From assembly GCA_027622555.1 (NCBI GenBank), contig JAQBYJ010000005.1:1-64000 (forward strand): DNA of 64,000 nucleotides. The letters run 5' to 3'. This document shows, piece by piece, positions 43,768 through 53,447 of the stretch (position 1 is the stretch's first letter; each line of letters starts with the position of its first letter). The translations under genes and the position numbers were made by a program. This DNA comes from Verrucomicrobiota bacterium (GTDB taxonomy: Bacteria; Verrucomicrobiota; Verrucomicrobiia; Opitutales; UBA2995). Under the pieces are notes generated by a model. It worked only from the letters and a program-made list of their open reading frames with translations. It was not told where the DNA came from and made no database searches.

Positions 43768-45753
43768 ATGAACAAAGAAGTATTATCAGAAGCAGCCAAC
43801 ATCTCTCGCGGATTGGCCATCGACGCAGTAGCAGCCTGCGGATCCGGCCACCTAGGCCTTCCTTTGGGAGCCGCAGAAGTAGGCGCCGTCCTTTTTGGGG
43901 AATCGCTCTCAATGAGCCCACGAAATCCAAACTGGCTAAATCGTGACCGTTTCGTCCTCTCGGCTGGCCATGGCAGCATGTTTCTCTATTCCTGGCTGCA
44001 CCTCTCCGGCTACGAATTGAGCCTTGATGACATAAAGAATTTCCGGGTGCTACATAGCAAAACACCAGGACATCCGGAATTTGGAGAGACTCCTGGCGTC
44101 GAGTGCACAACTGGACCCCTCGGCCAAGGAATTGGCAACTCAGTCGGAATGGCTGTTGCAGCCAAAATGACGGCCAAAAAATTTAACACCGACGACCACA
44201 CCATCATTGATCATCATATTATCTGTCTGGCGGGTGATGGATGTTTACAAGAGGGAGTATCTGCTGAGGCCTGCGCGTTTGCCGGCCACTTCGGTCTGGA
44301 TAACCTAATCCTGATCTTTGATTCAAACGACGTCACTCTGGATGCTTCCGCTGATGCGACACAGAGCGAAGATACCGCTAAACGTTACGAAGCTTATGGC
44401 TGGGATGTTGTCACCATAGACGGTTACGATTTGGACGGAATACAAAGCGCGTTGGCAAAGGCCAAGAATAACGATAACGGCAAACCGAAGTTAGTCATTG
44501 CTCGCACGCTTATCGGAAAAGGCATTTCACAAGTGTCCGGAACTGCCGCCGCTCACGGTGAAGGCGGAGTTAAATTTGCCGCCGAATCAAAGACAGCTCT
44601 AGGCCTTCCCGCAGAAGATTTTTACGTTTCGAATTCTGTTAAATCTTTCTTTTCAGAACGCAAACAAGAGTTGGCCCAAAAATACAACGACTGGCTGGAC
44701 ACCTACAACGCATGGAAGGCAAACAACCCGGAATTGGCCACGTTGCTTGAAGATGCCTATAGTGGAAAAACAGTCAATGCCGACCAACTGTTATCAGCCA
44801 TCCCGGAAGCCAATCCAGAAAAGAACGTGGCTACCCGAGTTGCTGGAGGAAATATTATCAATGCCCTGGCAAAAGAGCTTCCTCTACTCCTTACCGGAAG
44901 TGCGGATCTTTTCGGATCTACGAAAAACTACATTAACGATGTAGGAGATTTCACCCGCGACAACCATACCGGTCGCAACATCCGCTTCGGAATTCGTGAG
45001 CACGCTATGGGCGCCATCGTCAACGGAATCGCCTATCACGGCATCTTTACGGCATCAGGTGCTACCTTTACAACCTTTGCCGACTACATGCGGCCCGCCT
45101 TACGTCTGGCCGCCCTTTCGAAGTTGAAAAACTTCCATATTTTTACTCATGATTCTGTCGCGGTCGGATGGGATGGACCTACCCACCAGCCAACGGAGGT
45201 TGTCAGTGCGGTTCGCCTGATTCCCGGGATGGATGTTATTCGTCCTGCGGATCCTGAAGAAACAGCCGGCGCTTTCGTAGCAGCGTTGGAACGTAACGAT
45301 GGTCCCACCTCCTTGATTCTTTCCCGCCAGGGAGTTCCAACACTCAACAGCATTCCGGTAAGTAAACGTCGCCAAGGTGTCTTAAAAGGCGCCTACATTG
45401 CCCGCAAAGAAATCGGCGAGCTTTCGATTATTATTCTGAGCAACGGTAGTGAGCTTCAACATGCGCTAAACGCAGCGGAAGAATTAGGAATCGGTGTACG
45501 GGTGGTGTCTATGCCATGCTTTGAGCGTTTCGAACGCCAGAGCGCCGAATACCGCGAATCAGTACTGCCAGCTTCGTGCAGGAAACGTGTGGCTATTGAG
45601 GCTGGTGTCAGCGATCTCTGGTACAAGTATGTTGGATTGGATGGCAAGGTTATCGGAATCGATCGCTTCGGACTTTCAGCCGAAGGAGGACTCGTGTTAC
45701 GAGAATTGGGAATTACTGCTGAAAGCGTCATAGCTGCAGCCCAATCCTTGTAA
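43768..45753 (+). CDS. tkt: Transketolase
   Basis: Transketolase transfers two-carbon units between ketose and aldose phosphates in the pentose phosphate pathway, using thiamine diphosphate. The 661-residue protein has [17 protein letters not shown] near residue 30, [25 protein letters not shown], the ThDP/Mg motif [16 protein letters not shown]...DSNDVTLD near 155-190, [11 protein letters not shown] with the catalytic Glu near 413, and the [16 protein letters not shown] loop near 463. The ATG at 43768 is chosen because residues from an upstream GTG/ATG at 43699 are not part of the fold. A GC-rich hairpin lies just after the stop. Confidence 0.96.
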   Translation: MNKEVLSEAANISRGLAIDAVAACGSGHLGLPLGAAEVGAVLFGESLSMSPRNPNWLNRDRFVLSAGHGSMFLYSWLHLSGYELSLDDIKNFRVLHSKTPGHPEFGETPGVECTTGPLGQGIGNSVGMAVAAKMTAKKFNTDDHTIIDHHIICLAGDGCLQEGVSAEACAFAGHFGLDNLILIFDSNDVTLDASADATQSEDTAKRYEAYGWDVVTIDGYDLDGIQSALAKAKNNDNGKPKLVIARTLIGKGISQVSGTAAAHGEGGVKFAAESKTALGLPAEDFYVSNSVKSFFSERKQELAQKYNDWLDTYNAWKANNPELATLLEDAYSGKTVNADQLLSAIPEANPEKNVATRVAGGNIINALAKELPLLLTGSADLFGSTKNYINDVGDFTRDNHTGRNIRFGIREHAMGAIVNGIAYHGIFTASGATFTTFADYMRPALRLAALSKLKNFHIFTHDSVAVGWDGPTHQPTEVVSAVRLIPGMDVIRPADPEETAGAFVAALERNDGPTSLILSRQGVPTLNSIPVSKRRQGVLKGAYIARKEIGELSIIILSNGSELQHALNAAEELGIGVRVVSMPCFERFERQSAEYRESVLPASCRKRVAIEAGVSDLWYKYVGLDGKVIGIDRFGLSAEGGLVLRELGITAESVIAAAQSL

Positions 45754-45770
45754 GCTCAAATATTTTTATG

Positions 45771-45795
45771 GACCCCGGCCGCCCCAGCCGGGGTC
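45771..45795 (+). terminator. GC-rich hairpin after transketolase
   Basis: GACCCCGGC and GCCGGGGTC form a perfect 9-base stem with a 7-base loop, 17 bases beyond the transketolase stop. It is not followed by a T-run on either strand, so it may be a stabilising or weak terminator hairpin only. The next gene starts 25 bases later. Confidence 0.5.
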
Positions 45796-45819
45796 ACTTA
45801 TCCCGGCTCAATTATCCAA

Positions 45820-47520
45820 GTGAAATCTATTACCTTTTTTTGGTTCCTACTCGCAGCACTTGGGAATCTCAACGGAGCAAAATACATCCCCATCAGCCAG
45901 ATTCAGGGAAGCGATCATCGATCGGAGTTTGAAGGATCTGAAGCGACGACTGACGGGATTGTAACGCGCATTTATGAGGACGGATTTATCATCCAGTCCA
46001 AACAACCCGATGCATCTTCTGAAACTTCCGATGCCCTATACGTTTACCAAAAAGATACCGAAGTAAAAATCGGAAATGAACTGCGGGTAACAGGTATGGT
46101 GGAAGAGTATGTACCGGGAGGCGAAGGCAGTTACAATTTGAGCCTGACTCAAATTCGGGCTAAGACAATTAAACAGATTCGCAGCAAAGCAACGCTTCCG
46201 AAACCCATTGTTTTAAATTACCTGCTCCCCGGTTTTCCCGAAACGATCAAACAACCCGGTTCTGATTTTGATCCGAAGAAAAATGCACTCGATTTCTGGG
46301 AATCCATGGAACACATGCGTGTCACCGTATTGAATGCCACGGTCATCGGACCCAGCTCAAGTTACGGAGAGATCGTCGTAAGCGTTCCACAAGCTAAGCC
46401 CGAGCCGACAACCAATCGCGGCGGCGTTAAACTAACAGGATATACATCTAATCCACCCAAGGTCCTGATATCCCTGGATCCAAACAACTCCAACCACTAC
46501 AGCGTTGGAGATCGTATAAAGGATGCCATCCACGGAACGGTGAACTACTCGTTTGGAAACTATAAAATTGGAAGCAGTAATTCCATAGGTCCACCAGCGT
46601 CCAATAATATCCCCCAATCTTCAAGAGGCCCCTCCATTCCTGATTCGGCATTAAAGTTTGCGACCTTTAATGTGGAAAATCTGTACCCCGGATTGCCCGA
46701 TGAAAAATTCCAATCGCTTGCCGACATTATAATCCATTCTCTGAAAACCCCAGACATTCTGGCACTTCAGGAGATTCACGATAACTCAGGCCCTGAAAAC
46801 AACCAGGTTGTAGACGCAAACGAAACGTTGGCAAAGTTAGTCGAATTCATTAAATCCGCAGGTGGACCCGTCTACCATTTCATCCAGTTAAATCCGCAAA
46901 ACAATTCAGACGGTGGCTGGCCGGGAGGAAATATAAGGAATGCATACCTTTACCGTGATTCGATTCAATTGGGTCAAAATTATCTACTGGAAGATCCCTC
47001 TTTTAATACGGAACAAACGCGCGGATTCTCAGGCTCACGGAAGCCTTTGGTCGCGTTTTTCACAAGTGGTAAACAAAAGATGATTTTCATAAATTGTCAC
47101 CTCAGGAGCAAAGGGGGAGACTCTTCACCTTATGGTTCTCTATCGCCAGCCGTTCGTTTTTCCGAATCTCAAAGGATTCCCCAAACAACTGCAATTCGCA
47201 GACACGTTGATCAGCTTCGTCAAAAACATCCTGAAGCAGGTGTCATCGTTCTTGGCGACATGAACGACTACGAATTCTCGCCAGCAATCGAGGTCCTTAC
47301 ACGCGATAATGGACTTGTAAATCTTGTCGAGTCTGTGCCTGCACCCGAAAGGTACACCTACGTTTTCAATGGGTTCTCCCAAATCCTGGATCATCTGCTG
47401 GTTAGCCCGGATTTAGCTCGTAAAATGAGTGCCTATATTGCCCATGTAAACGCAGACCTGAGTGCTGGTTTAAGATCGAGTGATCACGATCCGATTCTTG
47501 CCTGGATCACCGCACCTTAA
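45820..47520 (+). CDS. Secreted endonuclease/exonuclease/phosphatase-family protein
   Basis: The 566-residue protein has a signal peptide (MKSITFFWFLLAALGNLNGA) and uses a GTG start. Residues 25-270 form an OB-fold-like region as found before bacterial extracellular nucleases (GIVTRIYEDGFIIQS..., GNELRVTGMVEEY). The C-terminal EEP domain has FATFNVENL near 285, LALQEIHDN near 315, NCHLRSKGGD, VLGDMNDYEF near 487 and a terminal SSDHDPILAWI, which supplies the catalytic Asp-His. Extracellular DNase or phosphoesterase activity is inferred. It stands alone between transketolase and parE. Confidence 0.88.
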   Translation: MKSITFFWFLLAALGNLNGAKYIPISQIQGSDHRSEFEGSEATTDGIVTRIYEDGFIIQSKQPDASSETSDALYVYQKDTEVKIGNELRVTGMVEEYVPGGEGSYNLSLTQIRAKTIKQIRSKATLPKPIVLNYLLPGFPETIKQPGSDFDPKKNALDFWESMEHMRVTVLNATVIGPSSSYGEIVVSVPQAKPEPTTNRGGVKLTGYTSNPPKVLISLDPNNSNHYSVGDRIKDAIHGTVNYSFGNYKIGSSNSIGPPASNNIPQSSRGPSIPDSALKFATFNVENLYPGLPDEKFQSLADIIIHSLKTPDILALQEIHDNSGPENNQVVDANETLAKLVEFIKSAGGPVYHFIQLNPQNNSDGGWPGGNIRNAYLYRDSIQLGQNYLLEDPSFNTEQTRGFSGSRKPLVAFFTSGKQKMIFINCHLRSKGGDSSPYGSLSPAVRFSESQRIPQTTAIRRHVDQLRQKHPEAGVIVLGDMNDYEFSPAIEVLTRDNGLVNLVESVPAPERYTYVFNGFSQILDHLLVSPDLARKMSAYIAHVNADLSAGLRSSDHDPILAWITAP

Positions 47521-47521
47521 T

Positions 47522-47568
47522 TCCTGTCCTTTAAGCAGAGATTTTTCTTGTAGGACAGGATTCTGTTC
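47522..47568. repeat. Inverted-repeat element after the EEP-family gene
   Basis: TCCTGTCCT (47522-47530) and AGGACAGGA (47552-47560) are perfect 9-base arms around a 21-base loop that contains ATTTTTCTT; a second small hairpin (GGACAG...CTGTTCC) overlaps the right arm. The GTAGGA start at 47550 recalls the REP-like elements at 2149 and 38946. It may be a terminator of the preceding gene or a diverged REP. Confidence 0.4.
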
Positions 47569-47639
47569 CTTGAGATTAGCCCCAAGTCCCTACCTACCAC
47601 ATCCTATTTATCCTTTCATATCCAATCTGCTTTTAGCTA

Positions 47640-49511
47640 ATGGCTGAACCTGTTTACGACGAAAAGTCCATAAAGTCGCTGGACTGGCGAGAGCATATTC
47701 GCCTCCGCCCGGGGATGTACATCGGCAATGTTTCCGGCAAAGGAAATTCGGCTGATGAAGGTCTCTATGTTCTCATCAAGGAAGTAGCAGATAACTGCCT
47801 CGATGAATATATGATGGGCTACGGAAAGCGCATCGAAATCACTGTTAAAAACGACCTGGTAACCGTGAGAGACTACGGTCGCGGAATCCCTCTGGGAAAG
47901 GTGGTCGAATGCGTGAGCAAAATTAATACGGGAGGTAAATACGACTCGGAAGCATTCCAGAAATCAATTGGTCTTAACGGAGTGGGGACCAAAGCTGTAA
48001 ACGCTCTTTCAGCGACTTTTAAGGTCGAGTCCTTCCGCGACGGGAAAACAGTGGCCGCCGAATTTGTTCAAGGTAATTTAGTGAGCGAGGATAAAAAGCC
48101 GAGATCCAGTGATGAGAAATCAGGGACCTTGGTGACCTTCTTTCCCGATAAAGAGATTTTCGGTGAATTCACTTTCCGGAAAGAGTTTATTGAGAAACTC
48201 CTATGGAACTACGCTTACCTCAATACGGGACTTACACTGGTATTCAACGGGGAGCGTTATAATTCCAAAAACGGCCTCTTTGACCTGCTAACCGAAAACC
48301 TGGAGGCAGAGGCAAATTACCCGATCATTCATTTCAAGGAGGAAGACATTGAAATAGCTTTCACCCATACAAGCCAATACGGTGAAGACTACTTCTCTTT
48401 CGTTAACGGACAATATACCACACTCGGAGGGACTCATGAAGCCGCATTCAAGCAAGCTTTAGTTGATACGATTCGCGGCTTCTTTAAGAAAGATTACCAT
48501 GTGTCGGACGTTCGTAGCGGCCTTGTCGGTGCTATTGCCATTCGCGTTCAGGAGCCCACTTTCGAAAGCCAAACCAAAGTAAAGCTTGGTAGCGACAATT
48601 TCGGACCAGATGGTCCCAGTATTCGGCTTGGAATTACTAATTTCCTAAAGAAGGAACTCGACAACTATCTGCACAAAAATCCGTCCGCAGCGGAAGCGAT
48701 CAAAAAACGTATCCTCCAAAGTGAGCGGGAACGCACTGAGCTGAAAGGCATCCAGAAAATCGCAAAAGACCGGGCAAAAAAAGCAAAAGTCGTTAACAAA
48801 AAATTACGCGACTGCAAAGTGCACTTCAACTCCAACCATAAGGACGCCGGAAACAGCTCCGTATTTATTACTGAAGGAGACTCTGCATCAGGATCTATCA
48901 CAAAATCGAGAGACCCGATGACCCAGGCGGTGTTCTCGCTTCGGGGCAAACCGCTCAACACCTACGGCATGAAGCGGAGGGTCATTTACGAAAACGAAGA
49001 GTTTTACTTGCTACAAAATGCCTTGGACATTGAGGACGGATTGGAGAACTTGCGTTACAATAAGATCATCCTCGCAACCGATGCAGATGTTGACGGATTC
49101 CATATTCGACTACTCCTGATGTGCTACTTTCTCCAGTTCTTTCCGGAGATGGTACGCCGCGGCCATCTTTACATTCTACAAACACCTCTTTTCCGTGTCC
49201 GCAACAAGAAGGCAACCGTGTACTGCTACTCTGAAGATGAGAAACGGCAAGCCATGGCAACGCTAAGCGGGAAAGTAGAGATAACCAGGTTTAAAGGATT
49301 AGGTGAAATCTCGCCGTCAGAATTTAAGCAATTTATAAGCGAAAATATCCGACTCGAACCGGTCTTGATTGGTAAGAATTCCCACCTTAAAGAGATGCTC
49401 GAGTTCTATATGGGAAAAAACACACCCGAGCGAAAAGACTTTATTGTAGATAACCTGGTAATCGAAGCACCGATCAACGAAAGCGTTGAAGAAGAGGCTA
49501 TCTCCGCCTGA
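47640..49511 (+). CDS. parE: DNA topoisomerase IV (type IIA) subunit B
   Basis: This is the ATPase subunit that drives DNA strand passage with the ParC-like partner encoded 6 bases downstream. The 623-residue protein has the GHKL ATP site ([13 protein letters not shown] with catalytic Glu, [22 protein letters not shown]), the transducer, and the Toprim motifs [14 protein letters not shown] near residue 413 and [12 protein letters not shown] near 483. It lacks the insert of typical GyrB and is short. ParE rather than GyrB is chosen for its pairing with a 674-residue A subunit with a short C-terminus; a separate gyrase set would be elsewhere. Confidence 0.9.
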   Translation: MAEPVYDEKSIKSLDWREHIRLRPGMYIGNVSGKGNSADEGLYVLIKEVADNCLDEYMMGYGKRIEITVKNDLVTVRDYGRGIPLGKVVECVSKINTGGKYDSEAFQKSIGLNGVGTKAVNALSATFKVESFRDGKTVAAEFVQGNLVSEDKKPRSSDEKSGTLVTFFPDKEIFGEFTFRKEFIEKLLWNYAYLNTGLTLVFNGERYNSKNGLFDLLTENLEAEANYPIIHFKEEDIEIAFTHTSQYGEDYFSFVNGQYTTLGGTHEAAFKQALVDTIRGFFKKDYHVSDVRSGLVGAIAIRVQEPTFESQTKVKLGSDNFGPDGPSIRLGITNFLKKELDNYLHKNPSAAEAIKKRILQSERERTELKGIQKIAKDRAKKAKVVNKKLRDCKVHFNSNHKDAGNSSVFITEGDSASGSITKSRDPMTQAVFSLRGKPLNTYGMKRRVIYENEEFYLLQNALDIEDGLENLRYNKIILATDADVDGFHIRLLLMCYFLQFFPEMVRRGHLYILQTPLFRVRNKKATVYCYSEDEKRQAMATLSGKVEITRFKGLGEISPSEFKQFISENIRLEPVLIGKNSHLKEMLEFYMGKNTPERKDFIVDNLVIEAPINESVEEEAISA

Positions 49512-49517
49512 TCCATC

Positions 49518-51542
49518 ATGTCCGAAAATGCCTCAGTAAACGATGGCCTGGAAAAGGTATCGGATCTCTACAAAAAATATTATTTGGAATATGCTTCCTA
49601 CGTCATCCTTGACCGGGCAGTGCCCGCAATCCTGGATGGATTAAAGCCCGTTCAAAGGCGAATTCTTACCACCATGTTCAAAATGAACGACGGTCGTTTT
49701 CATAAGGTCGCCAGCATTGTGGGAGAAACCATGAAGCTCCATCCTCATGGAGATTCCGCCATTACCGATGCGCTTGTGCAAATCGCTCAACGGGATTTGC
49801 TGATTGAGATGCAGGGGAACTTCGGGGATCCCGTCACAGGAGATCGCGCGGCAGCCAGTCGATACATCGAAGCTCGTTTATCCAAATTTGCACTCGAAGT
49901 GTTGTTCAATCCGAAGACCACGCTGTTTCAAGACTCCTACGATGCCCGGGCCAAGGAACCCATTGTTCTTCCAGCAAAGTTTCCGATAGCCCTGGTTCAA
50001 GGAATTGAAGGTATTGCCGTTGGATTGGCTTGTAAAATTTTCCCGCACAATTTCATAGAATTGATCGATGCTTCCATCGCTGCCCTCAGAAAGGAAGATT
50101 TTGAATTGTACCCCGACTTTCCGACTGGAGGAATCGCCGATGTCGCGGAATACAACGAAGGCCTGAGAGGCGGACGGGTTCGAGTCAGGGCTAAAATCGA
50201 CACTCTCAAAAAACGTGAGCTCGCCATCCGCGAAATTCCCTTTGGCACCACGACCGCATCCTTGATTGATTCAATTGTTAACGCGCGCGACAAAGGGAAA
50301 ATCAAGTTTGAGCGGATCGAAGACCATACGGCTGAGAACGTAGAAATTCTGATCCAGCTTTCCCCGGGAATGGATGCTGGAACGATGATAAACGCTCTCT
50401 ATGCTTTTACAGATTGTGAAACTTCACTCGCTCCCAATTCCAGTATCATCGAGAATAACCGTCCGGAGTTCCTCCCGGTCAAAGAACTGCTCAAGCGTTC
50501 GGCCAAACATACCCGAGAGCTTCTGAAGCTGGAACTTGAAATCGAACTGGGCGAGCTGCAAGAAAAGTGGCACTTAAGCAGCCTGGAAAAAATATTTATA
50601 GAAAATCGCATCTACAGGGACATCGAAGAATGTACCACCTGGGAAGGCGTCATGGAAGCCATCCGGAAAGGCTTGAAGCCCTTTCTGCATTTGCTTCGCC
50701 GAGCGGTGACAGACGACGATATTGTTCGGCTAACCGAGATAAAGATAAAGCGGATCTCCCGTTACGATGCATTCAGGGCAGATGAGTTCATATGCGGGTT
50801 GGAAGATCGGATGAAGGAGATTCAACGCGACCTCAAGCAACTGACCAAGTTTACCATCCATTTTTTCGAGTCTCTCAAACAGAGGTACGGTGCCGGGAGA
50901 GAGCGTAAAACCGAACTCGCTTCCTTTGATCGTGTGGATGCCACCAAAGTCGCCGTGGCAAACGAGACGTTGTATGTAAATTACAAGGACGGCTTCGTCG
51001 GTACAGGAATGAAAAAGGACGAAGCGGTATTAAAATGCTCGATTCTGGATGATATTATCGTTTTCACACGCGACGGAAATATGCGGGTCGTTAAGGTTGC
51101 GGACAAAGTATTTGTCGGAAAAGACATCATTCATGTTTCCGTCTTCGATAAGGATGATAAGTCTGTTTACTCGATAATGTACCGGGACGGTAAACGAGGA
51201 TCGCTGTATGCAAAACGCTTCCTGATAGGTGGAATAACACGGGAAAAAGAATACTCACTAACCAAAGGCAACGACGATTCCCGCGTGTTCTTTTTCTCCG
51301 TGGATAAGACCGAACAAGAAAGTCCATTTGTAAAAGTCTACCATAAGCCGGTCCCACGGCTTCGTAAGCTGGAAATTCCTTTCAATTTTGCCGAGTTCGC
51401 AGTGAAGAACCGAGGAAGCCAAGGAAATATTATTACAAAGAACATCGTTCTCCGGGTAGCCAGAGCAGCAACGGAAGAAAATAGTAACGTAGAAGAAACC
51501 GGGGATGATTCCGAACAAGGAACCTTGGATCTTGACAGTTAA
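49518..51542 (+). CDS. parC: DNA topoisomerase IV (type IIA) subunit A
   Basis: The 674-residue protein cuts and rejoins DNA in the ParC/ParE complex. It has YLEYASYVILDRAVPAI and the LKPVQRRIL motif near residues 40-50, GETMKLHPHGDSAITDALV near 74, and the active Tyr in AAASRYIEARLSKF near 114-120. The C-terminal domain is short and carries few of the beta-pinwheel GyrA boxes, fitting ParC-like enzymes of this lineage. It begins 6 bases after parE. The acidic tail (ETGDDSEQGTLDLDS) is typical. A tRNA-Pro gene follows 30 bases after the stop. Confidence 0.9.
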   Translation: MSENASVNDGLEKVSDLYKKYYLEYASYVILDRAVPAILDGLKPVQRRILTTMFKMNDGRFHKVASIVGETMKLHPHGDSAITDALVQIAQRDLLIEMQGNFGDPVTGDRAAASRYIEARLSKFALEVLFNPKTTLFQDSYDARAKEPIVLPAKFPIALVQGIEGIAVGLACKIFPHNFIELIDASIAALRKEDFELYPDFPTGGIADVAEYNEGLRGGRVRVRAKIDTLKKRELAIREIPFGTTTASLIDSIVNARDKGKIKFERIEDHTAENVEILIQLSPGMDAGTMINALYAFTDCETSLAPNSSIIENNRPEFLPVKELLKRSAKHTRELLKLELEIELGELQEKWHLSSLEKIFIENRIYRDIEECTTWEGVMEAIRKGLKPFLHLLRRAVTDDDIVRLTEIKIKRISRYDAFRADEFICGLEDRMKEIQRDLKQLTKFTIHFFESLKQRYGAGRERKTELASFDRVDATKVAVANETLYVNYKDGFVGTGMKKDEAVLKCSILDDIIVFTRDGNMRVVKVADKVFVGKDIIHVSVFDKDDKSVYSIMYRDGKRGSLYAKRFLIGGITREKEYSLTKGNDDSRVFFFSVDKTEQESPFVKVYHKPVPRLRKLEIPFNFAEFAVKNRGSQGNIITKNIVLRVARAATEENSNVEETGDDSEQGTLDLDS

Positions 51543-51572
51543 TTTGAGGCTTAAGAGCTTTTCTTCTCAAGT

Positions 51573-51649
51573 CGGGCCGTAGCTCAGCCTGGTAGAGCGC
51601 TGCGTTCGGGACGCAGAGGCCGCAGGTTCAAATCCTGTCGGCCCGACCA
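51573..51649 (+). tRNA. tRNA-Pro (anticodon CGG)
   Basis: A 77-base cloverleaf can be drawn: acceptor CGGGCCG pairs with CGGCCCG, D-arm GCTC/GAGC, anticodon stem CTGCG/CGCAG with loop TTCGGGA (anticodon CGG), variable AGGCC and T-arm GCAGG-TTCAAAT-CCTGT. The terminal CCA is encoded. The C1 acceptor base and the GCCTGGTAG D-loop are typical of bacterial tRNA-Pro. Confidence 0.97.
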
Positions 51650-51697
51650 GCCGAATCGTCTGAATTGAATCAGACTCATTCAATACTGCCCAAGCTC

Positions 51698-52711
51698 TTA
51701 ACTTGTTTTCCTGATAATAAGTTCAGGGAATATCCAATCGATGGATGTCGCATTTTTGAGCGGCTCGTTGATAGAAGATACCAATCGGGCGACGACTTCC
51801 CGGAATAATTTGGGGATTACCTGATCAACCGTTGTCAGTGGGGGATCATACCAGGAAGAGATGTCGAGGTTGTCAAAACCGACAAGCGCCAGCTTCTCAG
51901 GAACCTCAATTTTTCGCTCACGTAAATGAGATAACGCTCCTATCGCAAGGCGATCATTCATGGCGATCCAGGCGGTTGCAGGGTCTTTGATGTCCAAAAC
52001 CGTTTTCGCCAACGAGTAACCATAACCGTAATCCTGAAGGCCGAAACCGGGAGCAGTATAGCTGCTTACCTGAGAGGCGAAATCTCCCTTGAACTTTTCA
52101 AGGCCCTTACGGATGCCATCAATTCGTACCTTTCCCAGAACCCGGTCACTCTCAATGCCCAACAGTGCAAATTGCCTGTGTCCCCTATTCCATAGGTGCT
52201 CAACGATCCGTTCCATTATTCCTGCGCGATCAAGATGGATAGTGGGAAAGGGAAGCTGATGAATAGGATCTACCAAAACGATGGAAACACCCGTTTGGAC
52301 GAGACGGTTAATCGTTCGGCTGCTGGCCTTTAACGTGGAGCCAACCAGGATAATTCCGTCGGTTTTTAAAGATAGAAAATGGCGAATGACACTTTCCTCC
52401 AATTCAGGATCTCCATCGGTCAGCTCAATCATGCCTTGAAACCCCAAGGATCTCAGTTGCCGCTGTAGAAACGACATCTTCTTGGCAAGAGCAGGCGACT
52501 CGAGTTCTTGAAAGCAGACACCGATCAAGCCGGTAGATCCGCCGCGTAAACCTCTTGCCATCGCATTGGGCGAGAATCCAAAACTATTTGCCGCTTCCAG
52601 TACTCTTTGACGTGTCTCCTCTTTTACCTCCGGATGACCATTAAGCACACGCGATATTGTCCACCGGGATAATCCCAGATACTCGGCAAGATCTTTGGTG
52701 GATGTAATCAT
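51698..52711 (-). CDS. LacI-family transcriptional regulator
   Basis: The 337-residue protein begins MITSTKDLAEYLGLSRWTIS, a LacI-type helix-turn-helix with the hinge helix SPNAMARGLRGG near residues 48-59, followed by a periplasmic-binding-protein-like domain (GVCFQELES, GIILVGSTL, WIAMNDRLAIGAL, LVGFDNLDIS). It would bind a sugar or similar effector. The start at 52711 replaces a longer frame from 52780 that adds no part of the fold. It is divergent from pyrE, which starts 160 bases away, and its target genes are not evident. Confidence 0.92.
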   Translation of the reverse strand: MITSTKDLAEYLGLSRWTISRVLNGHPEVKEETRQRVLEAANSFGFSPNAMARGLRGGSTGLIGVCFQELESPALAKKMSFLQRQLRSLGFQGMIELTDGDPELEESVIRHFLSLKTDGIILVGSTLKASSRTINRLVQTGVSIVLVDPIHQLPFPTIHLDRAGIMERIVEHLWNRGHRQFALLGIESDRVLGKVRIDGIRKGLEKFKGDFASQVSSYTAPGFGLQDYGYGYSLAKTVLDIKDPATAWIAMNDRLAIGALSHLRERKIEVPEKLALVGFDNLDISSWYDPPLTTVDQVIPKLFREVVARLVSSINEPLKNATSIDWIFPELIIRKTS

Positions 52712-52871
52712 GAGTATGAACAACTGGTCAGAACCGTTGAAGAGTTTTTGTAAGCCAATACGTGTGGGATTTTCGGGCAAGTGTTATTTATCAACCGGAA
52801 GCAGTACGAATGGCATCCGAATTTTAACTTTTAAATTGGAATACGAATACACATTGAGCAGATTGATTTCC

Positions 52872-53441
52872 ATGAGCGATAATCAAGCAGAGATACTCGA
52901 GATCTTCAAAGATTCAGGTGCGTTATTGCACGGTCATTTCATCCTGCGTTCGGGCCTTCGTAGTCGGCACTTTTTCCAATGCGCACGGGTGTGTGAGAAT
53001 ATGGACCATGTGGAAAGGTTGGCGGAACTAATGCTTGAAAAGCTGAAGGGTGTGAAGTTCAGCACCGTCCTCGCACCAGCAATGGGTGGACTTGTCATCG
53101 GTCAGGAAGTAGCACGCCAAGCCAAGGTCCGCTTTATTTTCGCGGAAAAGCAGGATGACCGGTTGGTGCTCAGACGTGGATTCAAACTGGCCGCCGGAGA
53201 AAAAGTATTGGTGGTTGAGGATGTGATCACCCGTGGTGGCCGAGCACAGGAGGCGATCGATATCGTCCGGAATGAGGGAGGCACAGTTACGGGACTCGCC
53301 TTGCTCGCTGATAGAAGTGCGGGAAACGCAACTTTTGACGTGCCGGTAGTTTCTTTGGCGGAGTTTAACTTCCCCACCTTTGATCCTTCTGCCCTTCCTG
53401 AAGATCTTGCAGCGATTCCGCCTATCAAACCAGGCAGTTAA
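52872..53441 (+). CDS. pyrE: Orotate phosphoribosyltransferase
   Basis: PyrE joins orotate to PRPP to form OMP in pyrimidine synthesis. The 189-residue protein has the N-terminal GHFILRSGLRSRHFFQCA block, TVLAPAMGGLVIG, the conserved RGFKLAAGEKVLVVEDVITRG, in which VVEDVITRGG is the PRPP-binding motif near residue 116, and a usual C-terminal region. The ATG at 52872 is chosen because it starts the recognised fold; the longer frame from 52695 overlaps the LacI promoter area. It is convergent with htrA 6 bases away. Confidence 0.95.
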   Translation: MSDNQAEILEIFKDSGALLHGHFILRSGLRSRHFFQCARVCENMDHVERLAELMLEKLKGVKFSTVLAPAMGGLVIGQEVARQAKVRFIFAEKQDDRLVLRRGFKLAAGEKVLVVEDVITRGGRAQEAIDIVRNEGGTVTGLALLADRSAGNATFDVPVVSLAEFNFPTFDPSALPEDLAAIPPIKPGS

Positions 53442-53447
53442 GCCCGA

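Noticed and set aside
47640-51542. Reading the topoisomerase pair as gyrase (GyrB/GyrA)
   Set aside because: Both subunits are short, the A subunit has a reduced C-terminal domain, and the gene pairing fits ParE/ParC better; not fully excluded.
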